From Sarocladium kiliense (Eukaryota > Ascomycota > Sordariomycetes > Hypocreales > Sarocladiaceae), in assembly GCA_030734395.1 (NCBI GenBank), contig JAUZTG010000011.1, forward strand, positions 248,001-312,000: DNA of 64,000 nucleotides, read 5' to 3'. Of this stretch, positions 12,144 to 23,180 are shown piece by piece. The position numbers were made by a program, and so were the translations under genes. Every line of letters begins with the position of its first letter. Position 1 is the stretch's first letter. The notes under the pieces are model-generated. The model was given only the letters and a program-made list of their open reading frames with translations, made no database searches and was not told where the DNA came from.

Positions 12144-13466
12144 TTAATCCTGCTGCAACGAATTCATCATGTGCACCAAAGCTTTAGCCGAATCATGCAA
12201 CTTTGTCATCTCCTCCTCCTCAAGAGCCGTGTTGATGCTTTCAACAATGCCCTTCCGGCCAATAACCGCTGGGCTGCTCAAGCAGCAGCCCAGGTCCGGC
12301 TGGAAGTGGCTGACAGACCGTATCTTGCGCTTGTCGAGGACGATGGAGCTGCACAGGCTTGCTACGACCGAGCTGATACCGAAGGGGGTCGAGCCTTTTG
12401 CTTGCAAAATCCGCTGCGTGCGCGCCTTGCATTGCTCCTCGAGCTTGGGGCGATCCAGCCACGCCGCGGCAGGCATGACGTCGGCGACGGGGACACCGCC
12501 GATGCTGGCTTTGGACCATGCGACGATCTGGCCCTCGCCTTGCTGGCCGATGACAGAGACATCGACAGACTTTTCAGAGATCTGCATGCGGCTTGATTAA
12601 TAAAGGTCTTTGTATAATACCGTGGAACGAACCCAACGGGGGCACGCGACGCCAAGTTGGAGAAGGGTTTCAAAAAGAAAGTAAGATGAATCAAAAGAAA
12701 GAAAAAAAAAACATGTAGATAGAGAGACGACATGACTCTCCGTACCTTGAGCTGGCCTGCGATCAAGCCTCGCAGCCGGATCGAGTCAAGAAGAGTCCCT
12801 GATCCAATCACTTGACACTGGGGGAGGCCAGAAAGCTGGCATGCCAGAGATGTCAAGAGGTCGTTGGGAGTGGAGACGACAAGCAGTATGGTTTCCGGGG
12901 GAAATGGTTTGGTGGCAACAATCGCTGTACGAACTATCAACATGTTGCGAGAGATGTGTTCGATGTTTTTTTGTCCTATTCCATGAGTTCAGGTCAGCAG
13001 GTCCTGAGTAGTCCAAGTGCATCACGATCTTGTGCAGTCCATGAACAATAACACCAAGAATAACACCAGGTGAAGCCTCCCAAAATAGCAATCACTCACC
13101 GACGTCTTGCCTTGAGCCCGCCGTGATGATGACAATGTCGCAATCCCGAGCATCGCGATAGTGACCAGACACTACAGCCGTGGCGCTATGGCAGCTGCAG
13201 GCCACATCGGCAAGATCGGCAACCTGGCCGTCTCGCTTGACCATGTCCACGTCGATGAGGATGATTTGCGACGCGAGGGATCGAAGGATGAGCGCGTACG
13301 CGACAGCGCCCCCGACCTGGCCGGCTCCGATGATGGCGATGCGGCAGGTTGGCGTGCTGGTGTGGTCGTCCATGTTTGTAGCAGCGGCTAGGAGTCTTTG
13401 CAAAAAGCTGGTCTTTCGCGGCTTAGGATGAGAGATGGCCTCAGCAGCTCTTCCCGGATGATCCAT
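12144..13466 (-). CDS. L-lactate dehydrogenase-like protein, catalytic His replaced
   Basis: Three exons (13466-13100, 12975-12746, 12581-12144) give 344 aa; a second start at 13373 would give 313 aa. The NAD-binding Rossmann motif GAGQVGG is at residues 47-53. An acidic residue ends beta-2 (ILIDVD), ITAGSRQ is at 114-120, VVSTPNDLLT is present, and the substrate-binding GTLLDSIR is at 182-189 (Asp186, Arg189). These identify the LDH/MDH family, LDH branch. In active LDHs the next motif is GEHGDS with the proton-relay His; here it is GQQGEGQ (residues 211-217), so the His is Gln213. The mobile-loop Arg of GESR is also absent (GQKN, 123-126). Splice joints fall exactly at conserved motifs, so these changes are not model artefacts. 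The protein may be catalytically dead, or act on another substrate. Confidence 0.8.
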
Positions 13467-14189
13467 CTTAAGCGAGTTCCGTAAGTATAAGTGCAAGTAC
13501 TGAATGCACATTATATTGATCCTGACCGTCTGGTCCGGTCAAGGTTCGTGGCTGACAGTGTCCATCACACCACCACATGCCATGGTTCGTATGGCCCATG
13601 CGTGCCAGCGCCAGCATTCGTACCCGTATCACCCTTCCAGGACTTAAAACATATGACATGGCTCTTGAGCAATGGTACGACAACGTCAGCTCGCGGGTTC
13701 ATTCTACCAAGGTGCGTTCACTTTCTCAGCGTCGAGAACAGCCTCACCCATAGCCACCCGGCGTTAAGTTCAGAAGCCTAGAACGATGCATGTCTCCAAG
13801 TGAGAGTGCTGCCACGCTCGTGTCACTCAATCGAGGATACCCGAGGAGATATTTTTGCCGAGGTTCTGCAGACTGTGTATTCACGTACAGTCGAGCTACA
13901 GAGTGGGATGGGATAGGCCATGTTTAAGCTCGTTTTATACGCTGGGGCTTGAGCAACAGCAGGGCCCTCTCAGGCCCGATACACGTGTAGCCAGACGAGT
14001 CAAGCGCAACATTCATATATCATACTGGGTAAACATTCATGTATTGCTATTCATATAATGCAAACCGTACTCTTCTAGTTTTACCCGAGCCTATTCACAA
14101 ACACGAGTAGACAAGCAGAGACACATCTATTAGAGTCAAATATGAATTAGCGATGCAGAGTAATTTCCCTGCCCGGGCATGACTGGATC
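13467..14189. other. Intergenic region
   Basis: About 720 bp upstream of the LDH-like gene and downstream of the alcohol dehydrogenase stop codon. Only short, unsupported frames. It presumably contains the LDH-like promoter. Confidence 0.5.
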
Positions 14190-15439
14190 CTACCACAAGT
14201 CGCAGTCAGAGGGATCGGCCACGTCGATCAGCACCTTTAGGGCCCCTGACTTTGATGGATCCTTAAAGGTTGCATAGGCATTCTCGATCTTCGAGAATGG
14301 AAAGCCTGGCCATTTCGTTAGCGTTATTCTACTCCTTTGGCTGACAGAGATAGTCGACATGGCGGAGACGACACTTACGGTGTGAGATGAGCTTGGTGGG
14401 CTCCAGCTTGTGTGCTCGGATGAGCCGCATCAGCGTTGGAATTGATGTTGTATCCACCAGCCGAGTCCTCAGGTCTGCTCGAGCAGACGAAGCGATGGAC
14501 GATTAGTAAAATCCCGTAGTTTCTCCTTGTGCATGCTTGGAGTTGCTGGGTCCATGACTTACTAATATTCATGCTCCAAAGCTGGTCCAGATACAGCTTG
14601 GCCGGTGCACCATGGACACCAATGTTGGCCAGCGTTCCTCCAGGGGCCAGAAGCTTCTGACAGAGCTCAAATGTCGCGGGAACTCCGACGGCCTCAATGA
14701 CCGCATCGCAGCCCCTGTCCTCCGTCCAAGCTCGAGTCTGAGCTACAACGTCCTCGGTGCGCTCGTCGATGGTGTGCGTCGCGCCTAGCCTTCTGGCCAC
14801 CTCGAGTCGCCCTGGATCCCTGTCGATGACAATGATGACAGTGGGGGAGTATAGCTGAGCTGTAGTCAGAGCGGCTAGGCCGACGGGACCGGAGCCGACG
14901 ATGGCAACAGTGGCGCCAGGGCAGATCCCGGCGTTGAGGACGCCACACTCGAGTCCCGTGGGGAATGTGTCGCTCAGCATGACCATTGCCTCCTCGTCTG
15001 CACCACTGGGGATGGCATGGAGACTAGAGTCGGCATGGGGAATCTTCACGTACTCGGCCTGGGTGCCGTTGATGGAGTTTCCGAGCATCCATCCACCGCA
15101 CGTACAGTGGCTATTCATGCCCTTGGAGCAGTACTCACAGGTTCCACAGCTTGAAATGCAGGAAATAAGAACCCTGTCCCCTCGTTTGAACTTGGAAACC
15201 GAGGAGCCCGTCTCGTACACAGTTCCGGTGCCTTCATGGCCGAGTATTCGTCCCACCTCGCAAGAAGGTACATCGCCTGCCAGGATATGGGAGTCAGTTC
15301 CGCAAATAGTGGTCTTGTTGACTTTGACAATGGCGTCGGTTTGCTCTAACAATGTCGGCATAGGTTCGTCCTTAATGGCGACGGTGTCGTGTCCAGAGTA
15401 AACCAGGGCCTTCATTTTGTTTGTGATAGTGCCTGTCAT
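14190..15439 (-). CDS. Zinc-dependent alcohol dehydrogenase (medium-chain)
   Basis: Three exons (15439-14563, 14477-14379, 14305-14190) give 363 aa. The GroES-like N-terminal half has catalytic zinc ligands in CGTDSHI and GHEGTGTV. The structural zinc motif CGTCEYC followed by a Cys seven residues on is complete. The Rossmann half has GSGPVGL and IDRDPGR, where the Asp suggests NAD(H). The first intron is phase 1; of the nearby acceptors, the one ending at 14478 keeps the frame and gives TDLRTRLVDTTSIPTL, as in relatives. The protein resembles the bacterial-type secondary alcohol/aldehyde reductase branch (IPHADSSLHAIP) more than yeast Adh1. The natural substrate is unknown. No obvious partner gene is adjacent. 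Confidence 0.88.
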
Positions 15440-16698
15440 CTGATGGGGCTGGCAAACAAGCGGATGAAAAAGAAAGCCTGTTAGAAGTAGTGAGATCAGT
15501 TATGTCGCGCAAAGAATAACGTCCATGGGCTGCACTGATCGGGTTTTCGCGGCATGGTGCGCTTATATCTCTCTTAGTTCGCGCTGCTTCCCGGAGATAC
15601 CGACGGCATCTCCATGTGATGCAGTCTATCTGAGTAGTTTGTGAGAACTTGTTGCTGAGAGCCTGCGACTCCAACAAAGTTTCACATGATCTGATCGACC
15701 GCAACATTCCATTCAGCATCAGGCCATGGCGTTATCTTGTTCTAGTTCCAGACCTACCTTGGCTCTCCGCTACGCGACCGCATCATCAGATCATGAACCT
15801 AAAGCTTAGCCAAAATGAAGTGCATAACACAGCGCTCTAGATCGTCCAGGGAGCAAGCATGATGAGCGCCAGAGAGTAGGATAACATATCTTTTTGTCTA
15901 ACAGAGCAAGGAAGCCTGATTCAAGGGGAATTCTTTTACACGCACTTTTTGCGGTCATCTTCGACAATCGAAGGCTCGTACCTCCATCGCGCGAATGCCC
16001 TGGACGGCTCGACATTGTCTGGACAAGGGTCAACTTGCAGCCTACAATGTGCTTGATGAAGACGATTGCTGCTACCAATGGCCGTTTGATGACGACCAGG
16101 TTGCGCATGCCATTGGGGATAGCGGAGAGAATATATATATACATATATCGGTGAAAGGGCCCCGTTTCGCCGACGATTGGGCACAAGAAGCCTGAGCTGA
16201 AGGCGTTTTAGATTCCTCATGTGCAGGATCAAACGTATTTGCCACTCACCAGACCGCAGCGCTCAGAATAGGATGCTCATATTTGTCGTTTGGTATTATA
16301 AGAGCTTAGGATCATATCGTTTTGCACGTCATCAATAACTTAAAAGCCTGCTTCAATCGTACCAACTCTCCTCTAGCCGATGCCATGTAAGTCCTTGAGG
16401 GTAAGTCAGGCATGTCAGTACGTTCAGTTTTGTTAATAAGGGGACTAATCCATTGGATTGTATGCCGGCCTCGCCCAGTGAGCCCCAACATGCCACAAGT
16501 TAGTCGCCGCGGTTGCGATCCCTCAGAACCGAAGGCCTACAAAGACAAAAAGAACGAACATGACACAGTGAATTGATACAGAAGGCTATCAATAAGACTC
16601 ATAGCGCGATAGGAATAGGTATCGACATACACGACATACATAAACTGCCAGTGAGTCGATTATAGAAGCTAAGCATACAACACAAAGCGATCCTCTAT
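15440..16698. other. Intergenic region, no gene seen
   Basis: About 1.26 kb between the alcohol dehydrogenase start and the Hsp20 stop codon. A short TA-rich tract (atatatatatacatatat) lies near 16131. Frames here are short and show no family signature. Confidence 0.5.
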
Positions 16699-17244
16699 CT
16701 AGTTGACAGGGACGCTATAGGAGGAATAGTCCTCTCCTTTGGGCACAACAACAGTCAAAATGCCATCCTTGAAGGTCGCCGTAGTGAATTCATGCTTGAC
16801 AGGAAGGGAAAAGGTAAATCCTCGCGAGAATTCTCCTACGCTCCGCTCACTCAACCAGACCTTGGGTTGATCACCCTGACTGCCATTGGCTGCAGAGCCC
16901 GCCGTTGGCTTTGTCGGGTCGGTGTCCTTACTTTCGGCAGTCTTGGTGAGCTCACTGTCGGCCGGGGGCGTCTCATAGCTTTTCTCGACACGGCCCTTGA
17001 TGATCAATGATCGCGGGTCGGTGAACTCAACTTTCACATCACTTTTACGAAGCCCTGGAAGCTCCCCGTGAAGCTCATACTTCTTCGAGGTTTCCTGGAG
17101 GTCGAACCTGGGCTGCCAGGGCATGGAGCCGAGGTTATGGTGGTGTCCACCAGGACGAGTGAGGTAGCTGTTGAAGTCGTGAAGCAGGTGGGCGAGGGGA
17201 GAGAACGGAGTATCCGCGTCGGAGTGTGACTGAGTGAGCGCCAT
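16699..17244 (-). CDS. Small heat-shock protein (Hsp20 / fungal Hsp30 type)
   Basis: Single exon, 181 aa from the ATG at 17244; an in-frame ATG at 17292 would add 16 residues. The alpha-crystallin domain begins WQPRFDLQETSKKYELHGELPGL and ends with the beta-strand TFKDGILTVVVPKG. The C-terminal SVPV resembles the I-x-I/V assembly motif. A hydrophilic insert of about 40 residues rich in Thr, Lys, Asp and Gly (about residues 100-140) splits the domain, as is usual in filamentous-fungal Hsp30 proteins. Family role: ATP-independent holdase that binds unfolding proteins in the cytosol. A 12-bp direct repeat lies about 225 bp upstream of the start. Confidence 0.9.
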   Translation of the reverse strand: MALTQSHSDADTPFSPLAHLLHDFNSYLTRPGGHHHNLGSMPWQPRFDLQETSKKYELHGELPGLRKSDVKVEFTDPRSLIIKGRVEKSYETPPADSELTKTAESKDTDPTKPTAGSAANGSQGDQPKVWLSERSVGEFSRGFTFSLPVKHEFTTATFKDGILTVVVPKGEDYSSYSVPVN

Positions 17245-17467
17245 GATTGAAGCTGAAGGATGCAGGGGCGTTTCGTGTCGATTTGAAGTCAAATATTGGC
17301 AAGTATTAGGAAAGGGTTAATGGTCGAGGAGAGATGAGTCGTCAGTGATTTTCGAATAGAGAGTGATATTAGAGGGTATATGTAGATAAAGCAGTGAAAG
17401 GCTTTTTTTTATTGCCAGTCTACTTGTCAATATCATCCTACTAAAAGGTGATTACAAAGAATCAGGC

Positions 17468-17491
17468 CATGATATGATTCATGATATGATC
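17468..17491. repeat. Two tandem 12-bp units upstream of the Hsp20 gene
   Basis: Units CATGATATGATT and CATGATATGATC lie head to tail, 11 of 12 bases identical, about 225 bp upstream of the Hsp20 start. They could be a regulatory repeat, but they do not match the nGAAnnTTCn heat-shock element, so function is unknown. Confidence 0.5.
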
Positions 17492-18073
17492 ACAAGTCTT
17501 TTCGCCTTCGGCAGGCCTCTGGATGTATTTGGTATGAGGGCCCAGCAGTGCTGGCAGGCAGAAAAAGACGGTCAGCTACTTCAGTCTCTGATCCAACCCT
17601 CACGCCGCCACAGCGCGTGTCGACCCTCAAGGTAAGATGAAAAGCACCCATCCACGGTGACATCATATGATTGTGAGGTCATGCTGAGCCGCTTCTTAGA
17701 GTAAGCTCAGGCGTGATGAGGGCGGGCGGTCTAGGCCCTCCTGTTTTGACCTAGGGCTGTGAACAAGACCCAGCCCCCGTCCGGCAACGATGTACATTGC
17801 ACATGACATCGGGTGCATGACCTAGTTGTAGATATCGGATGCTCGCTTTCTTGAGATATTCTGCCGCAGCCCCCGATGTGACTGCCACACACAGTCACAG
17901 ATGATCAACGAATTGTGAGACCAACGCCAAATAGCCCTCAGCCAGTCATCTGCACATCCTCATCCTCCTTCATCTTAGTCACTGGATCCTGCCCATTGTG
18001 CAAATAGCATCGGCAACCATTCTACTTCGGTTCTTAGCTAGCATGTTGTTGCGTGTAGGGTTCCCATTTCATT
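17492..18073. other. Intergenic region
   Basis: About 580 bp between the repeat upstream of Hsp20 and the end of the ABC transporter pseudogene. I see no gene or repeat. Confidence 0.5.
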
Positions 18074-19313
18074 TCAATGACTCTCTGACGATCCCAAACC
18101 ATTGGTGAAGTCCTGGCGTCCAATGCCCAAGCGGTCACACATACCTCTGAACACTCCCTCTGCCTCCCACAACTCAAGAGGTGCACCCATCTCCACGGGG
18201 TTCCCAGCATCCATGACGCAGATCTTGTCATATCCAATTACGGTCTTGATTCGGTGGGCGATGCAGAGTAGTGCTTTACCCTTGAAGCTGCCCGAAATAG
18301 TCTGTTGAATTCTTGCGTCCGTCTCAAAGTCGACTGACGATGTTGCTTCATCGCAAACGATGATCTGAGAGCCTCGGACTAGCGCCCTGGCCAGTTGCTA
18401 TGAGTTGACGCCGGCCTAGCGAGAAGTTTGCTCCACCCTCTTCGACAGGTGCATCGAGGTGGATGCGGTGGCCCTTGAAACCGTCGCCTTGAGTTTGGTC
18501 TTGGTCTTGATCGATGACACCGACCTGACGGAGGGCGGACCAAAGCTCTGCATCAGCATGTTGATCGAAAGGGTCCAGATTGCTGCGAATAGTTCCCTGG
18601 AAGAGAATAGGCTCTTGAGTAATGATGGCGAGCCGCGATCGGAGGTCATGAAGACCTATCGTCGCGATATCGACTCCATCGATTGTAATAGTGCCACCGC
18701 TGAGCTCAACAATCCGGAAGAGCGTCGATGCAATCGAGGACTTGCCTGCTCCAGTACGCCCAACGATCCCCACACGTTCACCTGGCTCGATGCGCATGGT
18801 CAAGCCGTGTAGGATCAGAGGCAGGTCTGTTCTATACCGCATTTGCACGCCGTCAAAGACAATCTCGCCTCTCTCGGGCCATGTAGAGGGCACATTCCCG
18901 TTGTGAAAGGAAGCCTCTTGTTCGATCTTCGTTGCATAGTGGTGGAGTCGTTCTGTTGAGTTCATGTTGTTCTCCATGTCTGCGAAATGCCGTACTGTAT
19001 ACTGGAAGTATTGCGCGACGGAAAGTATAGACGAAAGTACCAGGCCGCTGATGCTTGGATTGACCGACAGTCGCGATGTCACAATTAATATTCCCACGGT
19101 CAGGACAGTAAGGTTCCCTATCAGGTCCAGGCGGACGGATAGCCAGCACTGGTTGGCAAAGGTAAGGCAGCCGCAAATCGAGGTGGTGCGACCAGAGACT
19201 GATAAAGGGACCATCACGTCTTGAGGTTGGTAAAACTCAGCGCAGTACTCTGCTGCGACGTTATTGTACGCGCGTACACCGCACGAAGATGAGAAATTGC
19301 TCGTGCTAAGCAA
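18074..19313 (-). pseudogene. 5'-truncated, frameshifted ABCC-type (MRP/Yor1-like) transporter
   Basis: The remnant covers part of the second membrane domain (RLDLIGNLTVLTVGILIV) and the second nucleotide-binding domain. Walker A is GRTGAGKSS, the Q-loop is ITQEPILF, and the degenerate signature is FSLGRRQL. The frame is then lost near 18393-18398, where one extra base follows the GRRQLIA codons. In the shifted frame the sequence resumes as LARALVRGSQIIVCDEATSSVDF (Walker B), then the H-loop CIAHR, to a stop at 18074. The first membrane domain, NBD1 and most of TMD2 are missing; intact ABCC proteins have about 1400-1600 residues. No intron can repair the shift. The N-terminal 60 residues are also divergent. 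A decayed copy is more likely than a sequencing error, given the truncation. Confidence 0.8.
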
Positions 19314-19496
19314 GCCGACTGGGATTGGGAAGTGAACCTCGGTTCACGATCTCAACTGTCTATGCTAGAGTGAAGAACGAAAGTAATTGGGGGCTTAGGA
19401 GGCGCATGATTGACAATTATAGCACCAAGGCTTTGCAAGGAGACAATTCGTTGAATGCAGTATTTATGCCATCGGGATCCTGCAATATACGAGTAC

Positions 19497-21239
19497 CTAC
19501 AAGAAAGGGGGAGTTATTCCAAAATACCAGATACAGAAATATCTTGATGTGACCCGTCTGTCATTTTCAACCTGTGCTTCTGAAAGAGCTTGAGCAAACC
19601 GAGAGAAGAATTCACCGCGGTAGATAGGACTCTGGATATGAGCAATCTTCTCCACAGCCCATTGTTTGTTGTCGCAATCCTTACTCTCAATCGCATATAG
19701 GAATAACGGCCGTAGATAGGCAGGATTAATGCGTCCATCGGCTTCCTTGGAGTCACAAGTGTCGTTCTCGACAATCTCTCGGATTCTATGCAATGCTTCC
19801 CTTGAGTCAGGCGACTCTGAGATAGGGTCACCCAGTTGACGGCCTATGTCGACCAACTCTGCATAATATGCAGCTTCACATATGCCGATGAGATCTATGA
19901 TTGTCTTGGCTGTGCTCGATGTCGATTCGGAGCGTAGATTCTTTGGTGACTGACGCAGAGTAGCACAACGGTTGTCCCATAATGCATGAAGTCGGGACTT
20001 GAGGTTGGTCATACGCTCAGCTACCTCCTGTTGATCGGTGCCTTTTGTGCGTGAACGGTGGTAGAGCGAAAGCCGAGCGATCTCTCCGGATATGAGCTGA
20101 AGATTGAAGTAGAAGTTGAAGATGGGGCCGCTCAGAACTTCATATAAGTGATTGGGGGTATTCAAGCCCAGGCTAGCCGGAGGCCTGACGACTGGCAACG
20201 GTTCATTGTAGTTTGGGAATAACCGGACGACTTTAGTCGATATCAAACCCATTGCTCCTCCACGGTATGTGCTTGAGTGAAGAATCTTTAACCAGGTTAT
20301 AAGGCGTGTTGCAAGCTCTGAGTGTGCTGATGGATTCTGACTCCAAGATTGAATCCTCGTTATGAAGACTGAGGCCGGCTCTCGCAGGTATGGTGTAAGA
20401 TCACCATAATGTATCAGTTCAAAAACACACATCAAGAAGGCCGCCACTAATACCAGCTCAAAGTCCGCATCGTGATCTCTTAGTAGCTCTTCGATGCTGT
20501 ATCTTGCCGACTGATAATGAGACAGGGCTCCAGAGGATGAGAAAGCATAGACTTGAGCATTATAGAGAACCGAGAGTGCCGTGATACATGAAGCAATCGT
20601 CGTGCAGGATTGCCCAAGCTTTACGAAACAATGCTTTGCTAGTTTCCAATTGACAGAGTCGAATGGAGTGATGCCTGGACAGTCGATGGCCTCGAGGAAT
20701 ACCTCGCTCATGGATGGAGACTGGGTCCGCAGCATGAGGATGTCGATTGTCGTAGTTATTTCGATATCCCGCGATATCAAGTCCAATGAGGAGTGATTCG
20801 TCTCATGGTGATCACCATGATTGGGAGGAGCAATATTTCGGTTTTCCAAGGCCTTTGCCAAGCAGGCGGTAACGTCTATGTTGGTGCTGCCTTGGTATAG
20901 TAATGGAGTTTGGGTCGCCTTCTGTGCTGAAGGCTCTCTGAAGGGTCCTTGCGACTCATCATGGCCTGTAAGAGAAGGACTTGAATTTGACCGAGGCGAA
21001 TCTTCCGATCCAGTAGAATGAGAGCTTTCAGTGCGGTGTGCCAGTTGATTGAACGGCAAGAGCTCATTACTCACAGCCAACCTTGGAGCGTCTGGAGACT
21101 GGTACAAGCACTGCCGCTTTAATCGTGTGCAATTCTTGCACACAGGCCTCCTCTCGTCGCACTTCACTTTCCGGGCGCGACATGTAAGACAACCGGTCCG
21201 GACTCGGCCGAAGTAGCCTTGGTGGCCTCCTTTGGGCAT
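19497..21239 (-). CDS. Zn2Cys6 transcription factor
   Basis: Intronless, 580 aa from the ATG at 21239; an in-frame ATG at 21383 would add 48 residues. The binuclear cluster has Cys17, 20, 27, 34, 37 and 44 (CLTCRARKVKC, then C-x2-C-x6-C), preceded by a basic GRVRTG stretch. The remainder resembles the fungal-specific TF domain of the PF11951 kind (FDSVNWKLAKHCF..., a helical region around LIHYGD). It is nuclear by family and should bind CGG-containing half-sites. It lies directly downstream of the PhnZ-like gene on the same strand, so it is the obvious candidate regulator of the PhnZ-PhnY-transporter group; that link is inference from position. Confidence 0.88.
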   Translation of the reverse strand: MPKGGHQGYFGRVRTGCLTCRARKVKCDERRPVCKNCTRLKRQCLYQSPDAPRLAVSNELLPFNQLAHRTESSHSTGSEDSPRSNSSPSLTGHDESQGPFREPSAQKATQTPLLYQGSTNIDVTACLAKALENRNIAPPNHGDHHETNHSSLDLISRDIEITTTIDILMLRTQSPSMSEVFLEAIDCPGITPFDSVNWKLAKHCFVKLGQSCTTIASCITALSVLYNAQVYAFSSSGALSHYQSARYSIEELLRDHDADFELVLVAAFLMCVFELIHYGDLTPYLREPASVFITRIQSWSQNPSAHSELATRLITWLKILHSSTYRGGAMGLISTKVVRLFPNYNEPLPVVRPPASLGLNTPNHLYEVLSGPIFNFYFNLQLISGEIARLSLYHRSRTKGTDQQEVAERMTNLKSRLHALWDNRCATLRQSPKNLRSESTSSTAKTIIDLIGICEAAYYAELVDIGRQLGDPISESPDSREALHRIREIVENDTCDSKEADGRINPAYLRPLFLYAIESKDCDNKQWAVEKIAHIQSPIYRGEFFSRFAQALSEAQVENDRRVTSRYFCIWYFGITPPFL

Positions 21240-21888
21240 GTTTGCCTCTTTCACCGGAGTCGACAGCCCTAGGTTGATGGAGCCAAGCAATGCCGTTCGC
21301 TCCGTCAATGAAGCTCGCTTGATTGCCGAGGCCTTGCTATCATGTCCATGTTGAGTTCCGATGAGTCTCGTGGACAGCCCCAAGTTCGGTTTCTGATGCC
21401 GTTCAAAGCTTTAGGCCCTGAAGGAAACCCAATTAATCGAACATACCCAAGTGGGTGACTCAAGTCTAGACTCTAGGCGAGGTTGTGGGACGCGTAGCGC
21501 TTATCTACAAGCAAGAGGATTAATATCGATGACCGGCTATCTTATCTCTTGCCGACGCTCGAAGTGGTGGCTGCATTCAATTCGTTCGCCCACTCCATGG
21601 GGAGATATTAAGCACGTGGGCTCAACAGCTCGAAGTTGTCTCCGCATAATGCGATTTTAGCATCACAACTAGTACTTTTACACGTTGAACTTCTGCAACC
21701 CATTTGCCCCGGAGCTGAAATATGGAACTTTCCATCATTTCAGGTGCTTTTATAATGTGGCATTCTCGTGCGGCTTATTTGCGAGCACACCCTCAAAGAT
21801 TGAACCGGTCAACGAAGTGGAATAGTGCTGTACTCCAAACTTCCACAAACTAAATTCCAAATTACCAATGCCGTGACGCCCATTCTCA
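21240..21888. other. Intergenic, promoter of the Zn2Cys6 gene
   Basis: About 650 bp between the PhnZ-like stop codon and the Zn2Cys6 start. No further gene is visible. Confidence 0.5.
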
Positions 21889-22536
21889 CTATATGTTCTC
21901 TTTCCTCATGCTTTCCCTCAACTGTCGTTCCAATACCGGTCTCCAGCTCTCCACGTCCCTGACCACAAGTCCTTCGACCTTGGCTTCATCGTCCCACTTC
22001 CTCAACCGACACATTTCCTTACACCACGTATCAGACCCAAACTCCTCCTTCTCAGCGCCGCTCATAGGGCCGCCCTGGTAAGCAAGGCTTCTCTTGCTTG
22101 CATCAGAAAGCTTGTTCATGTAGTCTTTGTCTACTGCGCACAGGTACCGCTTTGCGGCAACATGTGATTCCACAAGTCTTGCAACCTTCTGGGGAAAGCC
22201 AAGCGCAAGAAGGAACTGACCGCCCAGTGTTTCGTGCCCAACTCTCCCGACGCTCGAACCCGTTGGCTGGCCACCGAGATTCTTAGCTTCTCCCCCTGTC
22301 AATGTGCGGAGATCCTTGGCTGGTGCATATTGTCCAATGTCGTGCAGCAGTGCAGCGACTTGTGTGGCTTCATCCACTGCGGGTGTCGAGGCAGCCTGAG
22401 CGGCGCATTGAAGAGAATGCTGAAGCTGAGAGATGGGTTCCCCGATATATGGGGTATTCTCAGAGGCTTTCAGAACCGAGATAATGTACTCAGCCACAGA
22501 AGCCGGTGTTGAGGATATTGGAAGTTGCACGGCCAT
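21889..22536 (-). CDS. PhnZ/TmpB-like HD-domain mixed-valent diiron oxygenase
   Basis: Single exon, 215 aa, start at the first ATG (22536). HD-domain metal ligands are His40, His65-Asp66, His101, His125 and Asp182. Tyr30 and Glu33 form a YIGE motif. Lys129 lies in SHVAAKRYL, and LAYQGGPMS follows at 152-159. The spacing (Tyr to Glu 3; to the first His 10; last two His 24 apart; last His to Lys 4 and to Asp 57) equals that of bacterial PhnZ as I recall it (Tyr24, Glu27, His34, His58-Asp59, His80, His104, Lys108, Asp161). PhnZ cleaves the C-P bond of 1-hydroxy-2-aminoethylphosphonate with O2, giving glycine and phosphate; TmpB acts on the trimethylated analogue. The next gene encodes a PhyH dioxygenase like PhnY, the partner enzyme. 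A myo-inositol-oxygenase-like role is the main alternative. Confidence 0.8.
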   Translation of the reverse strand: MAVQLPISSTPASVAEYIISVLKASENTPYIGEPISQLQHSLQCAAQAASTPAVDEATQVAALLHDIGQYAPAKDLRTLTGGEAKNLGGQPTGSSVGRVGHETLGGQFLLALGFPQKVARLVESHVAAKRYLCAVDKDYMNKLSDASKRSLAYQGGPMSGAEKEEFGSDTWCKEMCRLRKWDDEAKVEGLVVRDVESWRPVLERQLRESMRKENI

Positions 22537-23180
22537 ATCCAAATTTTTAGATTGTTCAAAAGACAACAGGATTGCCGGGGACGGTGTTTGTGACGAATGC
22601 TAGGCAATTGAGAAGGACGATGCCTATCGAGACATGGTAGTCTTATACCTGGCCACAGTCCACGCGACTAAGGGCGACACACGTTTCTTGGGTTTAGCCT
22701 TCGTCATGCCAGATAAGACCAGCTGTTATGTATGTTTCTTCGGCTATCATTATGCAGGACCGTCGGCAATCTCCCGATTGCATGTTGTCGCTTGCCGCCT
22801 GCAGATGGGCGTCCCGCTTGGTATCACGCTAATCCTGCCCAAGAGTTGCCACTATTGCGCATTCGGCTGGTACTTTGAGGACTCCATGTGAATCGTAAGC
22901 TGGTCCAATGGCCAACCATGGACAGGGTCACATCAAAAGATCCGAATCAATCTTGAGTTCTAAAGTGGTACAGGGAGAAAAGGGGAGTCGGATGACTTCT
23001 TGCTTCTGGCACTGAAGAATGGTACATTCAAGAGTTCATATGCAGCAATGCTAGTGACAGAGGAAACATGTATCGAAACTGATGAAATGTTTTGTTCCCA
23101 AGTATGAGATATAGTAACACTTCCAAGAATGTAAGAGAGCCTCAATAACTACCTGAATTGACTAGAAGATGAAGTACGTA
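22537..23180. other. Intergenic, promoter of the PhnZ-like gene
   Basis: About 640 bp between the PhnY-like stop codon and the PhnZ-like start. No other gene is visible. Confidence 0.5.

Noticed and set aside
17340..17370. TTTTCGAATA as a heat-shock element for the Hsp20 gene
   Set aside because: The two triplets are adjacent without the required two-base spacer.
18365..18392. CGGACTAGCGCCC at 18374 as another copy of the cluster palindrome
   Set aside because: It is inside the ABC transporter pseudogene, encodes the conserved ALVRG stretch, and lacks the second half-site.
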